Assembly: GCA_963696505.1 (NCBI GenBank)
Contig: CAVOKN010000018.1
Location: 62,001-126,000, forward strand
Direction: 5' to 3'
DNA: 64,000 nt
From: CAVOKN01 sp963696505
GTDB taxonomy: Bacteria > Pseudomonadota > Gammaproteobacteria > Burkholderiales > Rhodocyclaceae
This document shows, piece after piece, positions 47,116 through 55,228 of this stretch (the first letter of the stretch is position 1; each line of letters starts with the position of its first letter). The notes beneath the pieces were generated by a model. That model was not told where the DNA came from. It made no database searches and saw only the letters and a program-made list of their open reading frames with translations. The translations under genes and the position numbers were made by a program.

Positions 47116-47817
47116 CTACTCGCGCCCGCCGGCCACACCGCGGTAGACGAAGGCACCGGCGATGCCGCCGAGGATCGGCATGACCCAGAACAGCCAGAGC
47201 TGCTCGATTGCCCAGCCGCCGACGAACACCGCGACACCGGTGCTGCGGGCCGGATTGACCGAAGTGTTGGTCACCGGGATGCTGATCAGGTGGATGAGCG
47301 TCAGGCACAGGCCGATGGCGATCGGGGCAAGCCCGGCCGGAGCACGCTTGTCGGTGGAGCCCATGATCACGAACAGGAACATGAAGGTCATGACGAACTC
47401 GGTGACCAGCGCCGCGAAGATGGTGTATTTGCCCGGGGAATGATCGCCGTAGCCGTTCGAGGCGAAGCCGTCGGCCAGGTTGAAACCGGCCTTTCCGCTG
47501 GCGATCAGATAGAGCACGTAGCCGGCCACGATGCCGCCCAGAACCTGGGCAGCGATGTAGGGCAGGAGTTCTTTGGCCGGAAACCGCCCGCCGGCCCACA
47601 GGCCGAAGGACACCGCCGGGTTCAGGTGGCAGCCGGAAACATGGCCGATGGCATAGGCCATGGTCAGCACCGTCAGCCCGAAGGCCAGCGACACCCCCAG
47701 CAAGCCGATGCCGACGCCCGGAAACGCCGCTGCAAGCACCGCGCTGCCGCAGCCACCAAGCACCAGCCAGAACGTGCCGAAGAATTCCGCCGCCGCCCTT
47801 TGCGTCATCGTTGCCAT
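47116..47817 (-). CDS. aqpZ: Aquaporin Z
   Basis: A 233-residue water channel with six helices and both pore boxes, SGCHLNPAVSFGL and TSVNPARSTGVA. It begins MATMTQRAAAEFFGTFWLV. GGAG with an 8-base gap precedes the ATG at 47817; the longer open frame upstream runs through a repeat element. It lies alone between the accessory island and the repeat. Confidence 0.94.
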   Translation of the reverse strand: MATMTQRAAAEFFGTFWLVLGGCGSAVLAAAFPGVGIGLLGVSLAFGLTVLTMAYAIGHVSGCHLNPAVSFGLWAGGRFPAKELLPYIAAQVLGGIVAGYVLYLIASGKAGFNLADGFASNGYGDHSPGKYTIFAALVTEFVMTFMFLFVIMGSTDKRAPAGLAPIAIGLCLTLIHLISIPVTNTSVNPARSTGVAVFVGGWAIEQLWLFWVMPILGGIAGAFVYRGVAGGRE

Positions 47818-47904
47818 TCGAGTTCTCCTTCGTTTTGGTAAAACCCGAATTCTAGCCGACGCCTGTGGCAGGGGCGTTTCGCTGCGGCGATACCTTCCAG
47901 GCAA

Positions 47905-48077
47905 ACGCATGAAGGTCGCAGAACGGTTCCCTCTGAACGGTTCCCTCGCTCCGCTTGCGGGGAGAGGGACAGGGTGAGGGGGCGTCGACGGTAGCGATAA
48001 GGCCGATTCGGGCAAGGCGATTCCCCCTCACCCCGGCCCTCTCCCCCGATGACGGGGGAGAGGGAGCAATTCATGCG
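47905..48077. repeat. Dispersed element with terminal inverted repeats, copy 2
   Basis: This begins CGCATGAA and ends TTCATGCG, like the copy at 24989-25050. It is longer (173 bases), with two CCCTC.../...GAGGG palindromes and a spacer. An 11-bp direct repeat GGCGATACCTT flanks it (47885-47895 and 48085-48095). It is non-coding. Confidence 0.65.
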
Positions 48078-48279
48078 ATGCACTGGCGATACCTTGCACG
48101 CACCCTGCCCTGCGCGCGCCTATCGACTATCCTTTGCGGCACGGTCACTCTGGAGCCGTGCCATGTGGGATTCCCGCAGCAACGCTGCAAAGTCAGCCAC
48201 CGCGAGGCGGCGCGCCGTGATCCGGTTCGTCGGTGAATTGGTTCGACGCTGCGCGATCAGGCCGATCTGCGGCTGAAGC

Positions 48280-49554
48280 ATGGTCGGCGCTTTCCTGAGG
48301 CGGGTGTTACCGGTGCGCGAGGGCGAAGCGGTGCCGGTGCTGCTCGCCACCGCCTATGGCTTCTGCATCCTCTTCGCCTTCTACGTGTTGCGCCCCGTGC
48401 GCGACGAGATCAGCGCCGCCGACCGGGGCAATCTGCAGATCCTGTGGACGGCGGTGTTCCTCGCCATGCTGGTGGCGGTGCCGCTGTATTCGGCGGCGGT
48501 GGCACGAATGTCCCGCGCCGCCTTCGTGCCCCTCGTCAATCGCTTCTTCGCGCTCAATCTCCTGGCGTTCTTCGCCGCCCTCGGCCTGCTGCCGGAGTCG
48601 GCGCGGCCCTGGATCGACCGCGTGTTTTATGTGTGGGTGAGCGTGTTCGCGCTGTTCGTGGTGACGGTGTTCTGGGGCCTGGTGGCGGACCTGTTCCGCA
48701 GCGAACAGGGCAAGCGGCTGTTCGGCCTGATCGCGGTAGGCTCGTCGCTGGGCGGAATGGCCGGGTCGGCGAGCACGGCGCTGCTCGCCCCGCACGTCCA
48801 GGTGTTCCTGCTCCTGCTGCTGGCAGCCGCGCCGCTGGAGGCAGCCGCATGGCTCGCGCGTGCGCTCGATCGCCGGGCGCAGCGCGCGCCGGAAACCCTC
48901 GAGCGGGAAGCCGATGCGCGGGTGGGCGGCAGCGCCTGGAGCGGCATCGGCCCGGTGTTCCGCTCCCCGCTGCTGCGCAAAATCGCGCTGTTCCTGCTGC
49001 TGATGACCTTCGCATCGACGGTGCTGTACTTCGTCCAGGCGCACATGGTGGGCGAGGCCTTCGCCGACCGCGGGCTGCGCCGCGCCTTCCTGGCCAGGGT
49101 GGATTTCGCGGTCAATGCCATCACCATCGTTACCCAGGCGCTGCTGACGGCGCATATCCTGCGCCGCATCGGCATGGGGCTCACCCTGGCGGTGCTGCCG
49201 GCGGTGGCGTTGATCGGCTTCGCCGCGCTCGGCGCCTGGCCGCTGTTGGGAGCGCTGGTGGCGGTGCGGGTGCTGTACGACAGCAGCCGCCACGCGCTGG
49301 CGAAACCCGCGCGCGAGGTGCTGTTCACCCTGGTGAGCCGGGAGCAGCGCTACAAGTCCAAGGCCTTCATCGACGCCGCGGTGTATCGCGGCGGCGACCT
49401 GGTGAGCGGCTGGATCTATGCCGGGCTGGCGGCGATCGGCCTGTCGGCGGGCGCGATCGCACTGGTGGCGGCGCCAGTCGCCGCCCTCTGGGTACTGACT
49501 TCGCTGCGGCTCGGGCGGGCGGAGGCTGCGGCGCCGGACATGCCGGACAGATAG
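48280..49554 (+). CDS. ATP/ADP-translocase-like (Npt/TlcC) MFS transporter
   Basis: A 424-residue membrane protein with about 12 helices. Its opening (ATAYGFCILFAFYVLRPVRD) and DLFRSEQGKRLFGLIAVGSS resemble the nucleotide-transporter branch of the MFS. ATP/ADP exchangers of this kind are known from obligate intracellular bacteria, whereas free-living relatives have unknown substrates. RYKSKAFIDAAVYRGGDLVSGW is a conserved late segment. It stands alone after the repeat element and is convergent to the next gene. Confidence 0.78.
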   Translation: MVGAFLRRVLPVREGEAVPVLLATAYGFCILFAFYVLRPVRDEISAADRGNLQILWTAVFLAMLVAVPLYSAAVARMSRAAFVPLVNRFFALNLLAFFAALGLLPESARPWIDRVFYVWVSVFALFVVTVFWGLVADLFRSEQGKRLFGLIAVGSSLGGMAGSASTALLAPHVQVFLLLLLAAAPLEAAAWLARALDRRAQRAPETLEREADARVGGSAWSGIGPVFRSPLLRKIALFLLLMTFASTVLYFVQAHMVGEAFADRGLRRAFLARVDFAVNAITIVTQALLTAHILRRIGMGLTLAVLPAVALIGFAALGAWPLLGALVAVRVLYDSSRHALAKPAREVLFTLVSREQRYKSKAFIDAAVYRGGDLVSGWIYAGLAAIGLSAGAIALVAAPVAALWVLTSLRLGRAEAAAPDMPDR

Positions 49555-49603
49555 GCCTGGACGGCCCAATACCGGACCACGCCGCGCACATGCAATTGAA
49601 ATG

Positions 49604-51799
49604 CTACGCGCGCCACGCCCGCAGTTCGGCATCCATGAAGCGCAGCCGCATCGCGAGGATGCGCGCCAAGCCTTCCAGCAGGGCCAGCGCGATGGCCTGG
49701 TCCCGCGTCGCGAGGGCGTCGAAGCGTTCCCGCGTGAGAACGTAGAGCCGGGTAGCCTCCAGCGCCAGCGCGTCGGCCGAACGCGGGCTGCCGTCGAGGA
49801 AGGCCATCTCGCCGAAGAAATCGCCACGGCCGAAGGTGGCGAGGTTGTAGCTGTCCTTTCTGCTTACCGGCATGCCGAGCCGGACCCTGCCGTGCTGGAT
49901 GAGATACAGCTCACGGCTTTCTTCGCCCTGGGCGAACACGCCCTCGCCCGCGGCGACGGCGCGCAGTTCGAGGCAGGCTTCGAGCGCCGCCAGCGCATCC
50001 GGGCCAAGGCCGCGGAAGATCTCCAGTTCGCCGAGCCGCAGTGGCGCCTCGTCCTCTGGTTCTGCCTGGTTCTGGGCAAGAACCTGCTCTTCCACCCATT
50101 CAAGTGCGTCGTCGATCTGCCGGAAGGCGCGCGCGCTTTCCGGCTGCACCAGGCCGACCTGCTTCAGGTACTTCTTGAGCTTGAGGCCGGTCGGAAGATG
50201 GCGCGGGATCTCGGCGAAGACCAGATAGCCGCCGCGCTCACTGAGGTACTTCTCGATCTGTACCAGAACATGGCTCGCGGTGAGGTCGATCGACTGCACG
50301 CGCCGCAGGTCGAGGATCAGGTAGCGCCGCGTCGCCGCCTCCGGTTCCAGCGCCCGCAGCAACTGGTTGGCGGTGCCGAAGAACAGGCTGCCCTGAAGCT
50401 CGACGACCACCGACTGCGCCCCGTTGCTCTGCAGGATCCGCAGTTCTCGCTCGTGGCGGACGCGCTTGGATCGCACGCTGCCGCCCTCGACCTTGGCGCG
50501 GACCACGGAGCTGCGGGTCTGCTCGCGGATGAACAGCGCGATCGCCAGCGCCACGCCGGCACCCGCCGCGACGATCAGGCTCTGCATCAGCGCGATGCCG
50601 ACCACCGTCGCGACCACCGCAAAGTCGAAGCGCGTCAGTGGCGAGCGCAGCAGCGCGAAGCTGTGCCAGTCGATCATCCGGGCGCCGACCACGACAAGAA
50701 TGGCCGCCAGGGCCGAAACCGGGACCCAGGCGATGACGGGCGCCAGGAGCAGGAAGGCAGCCAGCGCGAAGCCTCCCGCGAGCCCGCCGGAGCGCCGCGT
50801 CTGGGCGCCGCTGGCGACATTGACCAGGGTCGGCCCCATGGTGCCGGAACCGGGTATGCCGCCGAGCAGGGCCGAGGCGGCGTTGGCCAGCCCCTGCCCG
50901 ATCAGTTCGCGGTTGGAATCGTGCTGGGAGCGGTTCACGGTGTCGAGCATGACGCAGGTCTTGAGGGTGTCGATCGACAGCAGCGCCGCCAGCGTCAGTG
51001 CCGGCACCAGGGCCTGGACCAGCGCCTCGGGCGCGAACTGCCCCACCGATAGCCAGCGCGCCGTGATCGGCCCCAGCAGGTCTCCCTCCGCCGCGAGGCG
51101 GCCCACCACGAGGGGATTGCCGTCGATGGACCACAGGCCCGGGTCCTGCCAGCCGAGCGCAAAATAGGCCGCCACGCCGCAGGCCAGCGCCAGGACCGCC
51201 GCCGGCACCCGCCGGGTCAGGCGGCCGGCGCCGAGCATGACGCCGATCACCACGACGGCCACGACGATGCTCGGCAGGCGCCACTCGCGCGGGGCAAGCA
51301 GCGCCGACCAGGTCCCGCCCCCATCCGCAACACCCAGCAGCTTGGGGATCTGGCTGGCGATGATGATCAGCCCGACGGCACTGAGGTAGCCGCTGACGAC
51401 GGGATAGGGGACGTACTTGATCAGTTGGCCGACGCCCACCGCGCCCAGGCCAAGCTGCATGACGCCAGCAAGAAGCGCGATCAGCACCAGCGTCGTCAGC
51501 GCGGCTTCGGGGCTGGCTCCGGCCCGGGCATACTCCGCCGCCAGCGCCGCCAGCACGGCGGCGGCCGGCGCACAGGGGGCACTGACCAGCCGATCGGTGC
51601 CGCCGAATCCCGCCGCCACCAGCCCGACGACGGTCGCGCCGAGGATGCCCGCCAGCGCGCCGACCGGCGCGAAGCCGGTTCCCAGTGGCGAGTAGATCGA
51701 GACGCCGAAGGCAATCGCCGCGGGCAATGCCACGAGCATCGCGGCGAAACCGCCCCACAGATCGCCGGAAAGCAGCTTGCGTGGGTCGGGCGTCGGCAT
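49604..51799 (-). CDS. SulP transporter with STAS and cyclic-nucleotide-binding domains
   Basis: A 731-residue inner-membrane protein. The SulP core (about residues 10-415) includes CAPAAAVLAALAAEY and NASALLGG-like IPGSGTMGPTLVNVASGA. A STAS domain (about 440-560, YLILDLRRVQSIDLTASHVL) follows. A C-terminal CRP-like cNMP-binding domain (about 590-715, with LYLIQHGRVRLGM, FGRGDFFGEMAFLDGSPRSA) completes it. The FGEMAFLDGSPRSA box keeps the Glu and Arg that bind the nucleotide phosphate. Regulation by cAMP or c-di-nucleotide is inferred, and the transported anion is unknown. Confidence 0.88.
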   Translation of the reverse strand: MPTPDPRKLLSGDLWGGFAAMLVALPAAIAFGVSIYSPLGTGFAPVGALAGILGATVVGLVAAGFGGTDRLVSAPCAPAAAVLAALAAEYARAGASPEAALTTLVLIALLAGVMQLGLGAVGVGQLIKYVPYPVVSGYLSAVGLIIIASQIPKLLGVADGGGTWSALLAPREWRLPSIVVAVVVIGVMLGAGRLTRRVPAAVLALACGVAAYFALGWQDPGLWSIDGNPLVVGRLAAEGDLLGPITARWLSVGQFAPEALVQALVPALTLAALLSIDTLKTCVMLDTVNRSQHDSNRELIGQGLANAASALLGGIPGSGTMGPTLVNVASGAQTRRSGGLAGGFALAAFLLLAPVIAWVPVSALAAILVVVGARMIDWHSFALLRSPLTRFDFAVVATVVGIALMQSLIVAAGAGVALAIALFIREQTRSSVVRAKVEGGSVRSKRVRHERELRILQSNGAQSVVVELQGSLFFGTANQLLRALEPEAATRRYLILDLRRVQSIDLTASHVLVQIEKYLSERGGYLVFAEIPRHLPTGLKLKKYLKQVGLVQPESARAFRQIDDALEWVEEQVLAQNQAEPEDEAPLRLGELEIFRGLGPDALAALEACLELRAVAAGEGVFAQGEESRELYLIQHGRVRLGMPVSRKDSYNLATFGRGDFFGEMAFLDGSPRSADALALEATRLYVLTRERFDALATRDQAIALALLEGLARILAMRLRFMDAELRAWRA

Positions 51800-52204
51800 C
51801 GGTGGCAGTCGGCCCGAAAGTGTAAGGACTCGCCGGCGGGTCAGGCCCGGCGATCGCGGCCCGATCGGTCGAGCCCCGTCCTACGGGGTCCGCCGGAGCG
51901 TTCGGCAAGGTAGGGCTGACGCCGGGCTGTGAGGGTGCGCATGGGTGAAGCCGAATCGAGGAGCGGTGGAACGGCGGGACGGCCTCCGGCGCATTGGGCC
52001 GCGCCGACACACGCCCGGGCGACCCGAAAATCGACGAATGGCAGTGGCGCTCGGGCAGCCGCGAGCCGCGGATTATGAACCGCGCCCCGTTTGAAGGCAA
52101 AAGCTCGCGTGCGCGCATTCGCTGAACGGATGCGAGCGCGAGCGGCGCTTCAGCGGTCCTGACTTACGCGGACTGTCCCCCGTGCCGCGGCGCCCATCGC
52201 ATTG
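51800..52204. other. Intergenic region
   Basis: About 400 bases without a supported gene. A small hairpin CCCCGTCCTACGGGG lies at about 51874-51888 upstream of the SulP gene. Nothing else was recognised. Confidence 0.4.
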
Positions 52205-53624
52205 TCACCGACCGGCTTGCTGCTCGCGACCATCCGGGCGCTGCGGATCGAGCGCCAGCGGCAAAGTCAGTGTCAGCACGGCGCCACCCGCCGGATGGTT
52301 GGCTGCCTGCAACGCGCCGTGGTGACGCTCGACGATGCCGTAGCTGATCGACAGCCCGAGGCCCGTGCCCTTGCCCACCGGCTTGGTGGTGTAGAAGGGA
52401 TCGAACACCTGACCCAGTTGTTCCGCCTTGAAGCCGGGGCCGTTGTCGTGAAAGCTCACTATCACTTTGGCATCTTCGATGCGGCCGGCGATCTCCAGGC
52501 GCGGTTGCGCGCTCGCCTCCGCCGCGTCGATCGCGTTCTGCACCAGATTCATCGCGACCTGCTGCAGCTGTCCCGGCGAGCCGCGCACCGGAGCGGAGTG
52601 CGGCAGGTCGAAGCTCGTCGCGAGGCGTGTCGCCGAAGCCTTCGCCACCCAATGCGTCGCGCGCTGTATCACTTCGCCCAGGTCGAAGACTTCGCTCTCC
52701 GTCTTGTCCACGGCGGAAAAGCGCTTCAGCCCGGCGACGATGTCGCGGGTGCGCTCGGCGCCCTCGATGCTGCCGTCGATGAGGGGCTTGAGGTCGTCCA
52801 GCAGGCGGTCGATGCGCAGTCTGCGGCGCAGTTCGGCCAGCTCGCTTTCGGGCCGGCCGGCGTGGATCGCGCCCAGGTATTCGTCCAGCCGCCGGCTGTA
52901 GCGCTGCAGTGCGTGCACGTTGCCGAGGACGAAGCTGATCGGGTTGTTGAGCTCGTGGGCCACGCCCGCCACCAGGCGGCCGAGGGACGCCATCTTCTCG
53001 GAGTGGACGAGCTGCTGCTGGGTGCGCTTCAGATCCTCGTGGGCCTCACGCAGGGCGGTGTAGGCGCGGCGCAGTTCGCCAATGGGCCGGCCAGTGATCA
53101 CGGTGCCGACGAACTTGCCCACCGGCGACAGGCGCGGCGTGCAGTTCGACCGCCACCGGCATGGCGCTGCCGTCGGCGGCGCGAAACTGCATCTCGCAGT
53201 CGTGTATCGTCTCGCGATGCATCTCCGCCATGACGCGCTGCGCCTGGCGGCGCGACACCTCGTCGGCGAAAAGGTCCGAGATCAGCGCCCCCTGCAGTTC
53301 GTCCTGCGCCTTGCCCACCAGCCGTGCGAAAGCCTCGTTCGCCTGCTGGATGCGGCCGTGACGGTCGCATACCGCGAGGATGTCCGACATCGAGGTCAGC
53401 ACGCTGAAGATGAACTTCTGCGAGTCCTCAAGCGCGGCGTTCTTCTCCTCCAGCGCCACCTCGTACTGGAGCAGATCGCTGTAGACCTCGTCCATCTTGC
53501 GGATCACTTCGACCCAGGCGTCCTCCGCCACGCCTTCCGGCGGCGTGCCGGCGGTCGCAGGGTGCAACGCCGCCGGGTGCAGGGCCGGCAGGCCGGTGTC
53601 AGGGCTGCGGGTGCGTCGGGGCAT
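52205..53624 (-). CDS. PAS-sensor histidine kinase, HupT/HoxJ-like, with one apparent frameshift
   Basis: The N-terminal half (53624 to about 53130) has a coiled segment and a PAS domain (FSVLTSMSDILAVCDRHGRI, FARLVGKAQDELQGALISDL). The second half, in another frame, has the phosphoacceptor box GVAHELNNPISFVLGNVHAL, the N-box LVQNAIDAAEA and ATP-binding DNGPGFK and GTGLGLSISYG. The segment NPISFVLGNVHAL is typical of HupT/HoxJ kinases that control hydrogenase genes. One base missing near 53130-53133 explains the frame change. It is downstream of the hydrogenase operon on the same strand. Its usual partner, an NtrC-type activator, is not in the window. Confidence 0.8.
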
Positions 53625-53749
53625 TCTGGCTCCCGATATCCTGGACCAACCCAGGCGCTTGCGGCTTCATGTCGATTGATTGCCTCGCATAGTATGCCAG
53701 GCAGTGTACCGGGCGGGGCCGACCATAGCCAGGCAGCCTGCATCGCCCG

Positions 53750-53813
53750 TAGGGTGCGCCATGCGCACCGAGCCAGGCCTACGAACGGCGCGCAAGGCGC
53801 GCCCTGCGGCTAC
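53750..53813. repeat. Imperfect palindromic repeat (REP-like)
   Basis: It begins GTAGGGTGCGCC and ends GCCCTGCGGCTAC. Inside are GGTGCGC-CAT-GCGCACC (53753-53769) and a second GGCGCGC-rich arm. The two ends are roughly reverse complements. It lies immediately at the end of hybE and before the kinase gene. Confidence 0.55.
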
Positions 53814-54388
53814 TACGCCGACGGTCTCGCGTTCTTGTCGCGCTGGAAATGCACCACCGCCGGCTTCGGCCCCGCGGCCCCCTTGCCCGCCGGCGAATCC
53901 AGCTCCGGCACCGCTTCGCCGCGCAGGATGCGGCCCAGCAGTTCCTCATCGACCGGATCCTGGGGCGCGGCGTCGGGATCCGCCGGCATCAGCAAGCGCT
54001 GAAGGAAGGAAGCCGCCTCGGCCAGCGCCACCTGCTGGTCGTCGAAGGCGCGCATCGGCGAATGCACGGAATGCATCTGGCACACGCCGAGGCCGTCGAT
54101 GGCATTCACCATGAAGCGCAGGCTGCCACCGGGAAAGGCGTGCGACTGCTTGTCCCCCAGCTTCAGCTTGTCCCATTCGTCGCCGGCGCCGGGGAACAGG
54201 ATGAGGCTCATCATCCAGGGCGTGACCACCATACCCAGCATCCGTCCCTCGTGCATGCGAAAGCCCAGCGCCGTCACGGCGAGGGCCTCGTTGAGCAGCG
54301 GCAGACCCGCCATCTGCTCGCCGTGGATGCGCTCGAACACGTCGGCGACCTGTTGCGCCCGTTCCTGCGCCGATGTTTCGTCTGTCAT
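53813..54388 (-). CDS. hybE: [NiFe]-hydrogenase assembly chaperone HybE
   Basis: A 191-residue cytoplasmic protein of the HybE/HupJ family, which assists maturation and Tat export of the hydrogenase. Family segments are LPLLNEALAVTALGFR, MLGMVVTPWMMSLILFPG and FPGGSLRFMVNAIDGLGVCQ. Its start overlaps the hypC stop by 4 bases, so translation is coupled. Confidence 0.9.
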   Translation of the reverse strand: MTDETSAQERAQQVADVFERIHGEQMAGLPLLNEALAVTALGFRMHEGRMLGMVVTPWMMSLILFPGAGDEWDKLKLGDKQSHAFPGGSLRFMVNAIDGLGVCQMHSVHSPMRAFDDQQVALAEAASFLQRLLMPADPDAAPQDPVDEELLGRILRGEAVPELDSPAGKGAAGPKPAVVHFQRDKNARPSA

Positions 54389-54675
54389 TGCACCACCTCC
54401 GCAGTCGTCTGACCGAGGCCGGGAAAGTGCCGGTCCACATCGATTGATTCGGCGCCGTCCATGAGCTGCTGCATGCCGTCCAGCGCAAGATCGATGTCGC
54501 GCGCATGCTCTTCGCCGATCACCTCCCGCGCCCAGCCGAGGAAAGTCAGCACCCAGACACCGGCGGGCTGCTCGCCCACCAGCAGCATGTTCACCTCCTC
54601 ATCGCCGTTGCGGCCGCGACACAAGGCGCTCACTGCGCCGGCGCGGATCACCTGCATGGGTGTTGCTACGCACAT
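54385..54675 (-). CDS. HypC/HybG-family hydrogenase maturation chaperone
   Basis: A 96-residue chaperone that carries the Fe(CN)2CO unit with HypD to the large subunit. The essential N-terminal Cys2 is present in MCVATPMQVI, which fixes the start, and WVLTFLGWAREVIGEEHA is typical. It overlaps hybD by 10 bases. Confidence 0.9.
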   Translation of the reverse strand: MCVATPMQVIRAGAVSALCRGRNGDEEVNMLLVGEQPAGVWVLTFLGWAREVIGEEHARDIDLALDGMQQLMDGAESIDVDRHFPGLGQTTAEVVQ

Positions 54676-55223
54676 GCCGCGCCCGCCTCCAGCTCCGCCT
54701 GTCTGCGCCAGTGGCCGGCACGCACGACGCGCCTGGGCGTGGGCAGCGCTCCAAGCTCAGTCAGCTCGTGCACCAGCATCTGCACCATGCCATCCAGCGC
54801 CGCCGAAACCGGCGCACTGAGCCCCAACCGGTTCTCCAGCACCTGCGGCACCATGCCGATGATCGCTACATGGCGCGGCGTCTGGCCCTTGAAGGCGAGC
54901 AGCGCCAGCAGGTCCGAGAGCCCCAACTGATGGTTCGACAGCTTGGTCTGAAAGAAGGCGCGGATCTCGCCGTTGGCGATGCGCAGCAGCGATCCCGGCG
55001 GCCGGTCGGCATTCACCGCGTCGGCGATGATCAGGCAGTCGGCGCCGCGCATCGGCTCGAACAGCTCCATGCCGGTGGTGCCGCCGTCCATGATGCGTAC
55101 GTTGGCAGGCAGCTGATAGCGGCTTTCCAGGTCCTCCACCGCCCGCACACCTATGCCTTCGTCCTGCATCAGCACGTTGCCCATGCCGATGACGAGGATG
55201 CTCTCGAACGGCTGCGTCGTCAT
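54666..55223 (-). CDS. hybD: Hydrogenase maturation protease HybD
   Basis: A 185-residue endopeptidase that removes the C-terminal tail of the large subunit after nickel insertion. The core is VIGMGNVLMQDEGIGVRAVE, with the nickel-binding Glu, then Asp in LIIADAVNADRPPG and HQLGLSDLLALL with His. A GTG at 55232 overlapping the hybC stop is an alternative start. Confidence 0.93.
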   Translation of the reverse strand: MTTQPFESILVIGMGNVLMQDEGIGVRAVEDLESRYQLPANVRIMDGGTTGMELFEPMRGADCLIIADAVNADRPPGSLLRIANGEIRAFFQTKLSNHQLGLSDLLALLAFKGQTPRHVAIIGMVPQVLENRLGLSAPVSAALDGMVQMLVHELTELGALPTPRRVVRAGHWRRQAELEAGAACA

Positions 55224-55228
55224 GGCCG

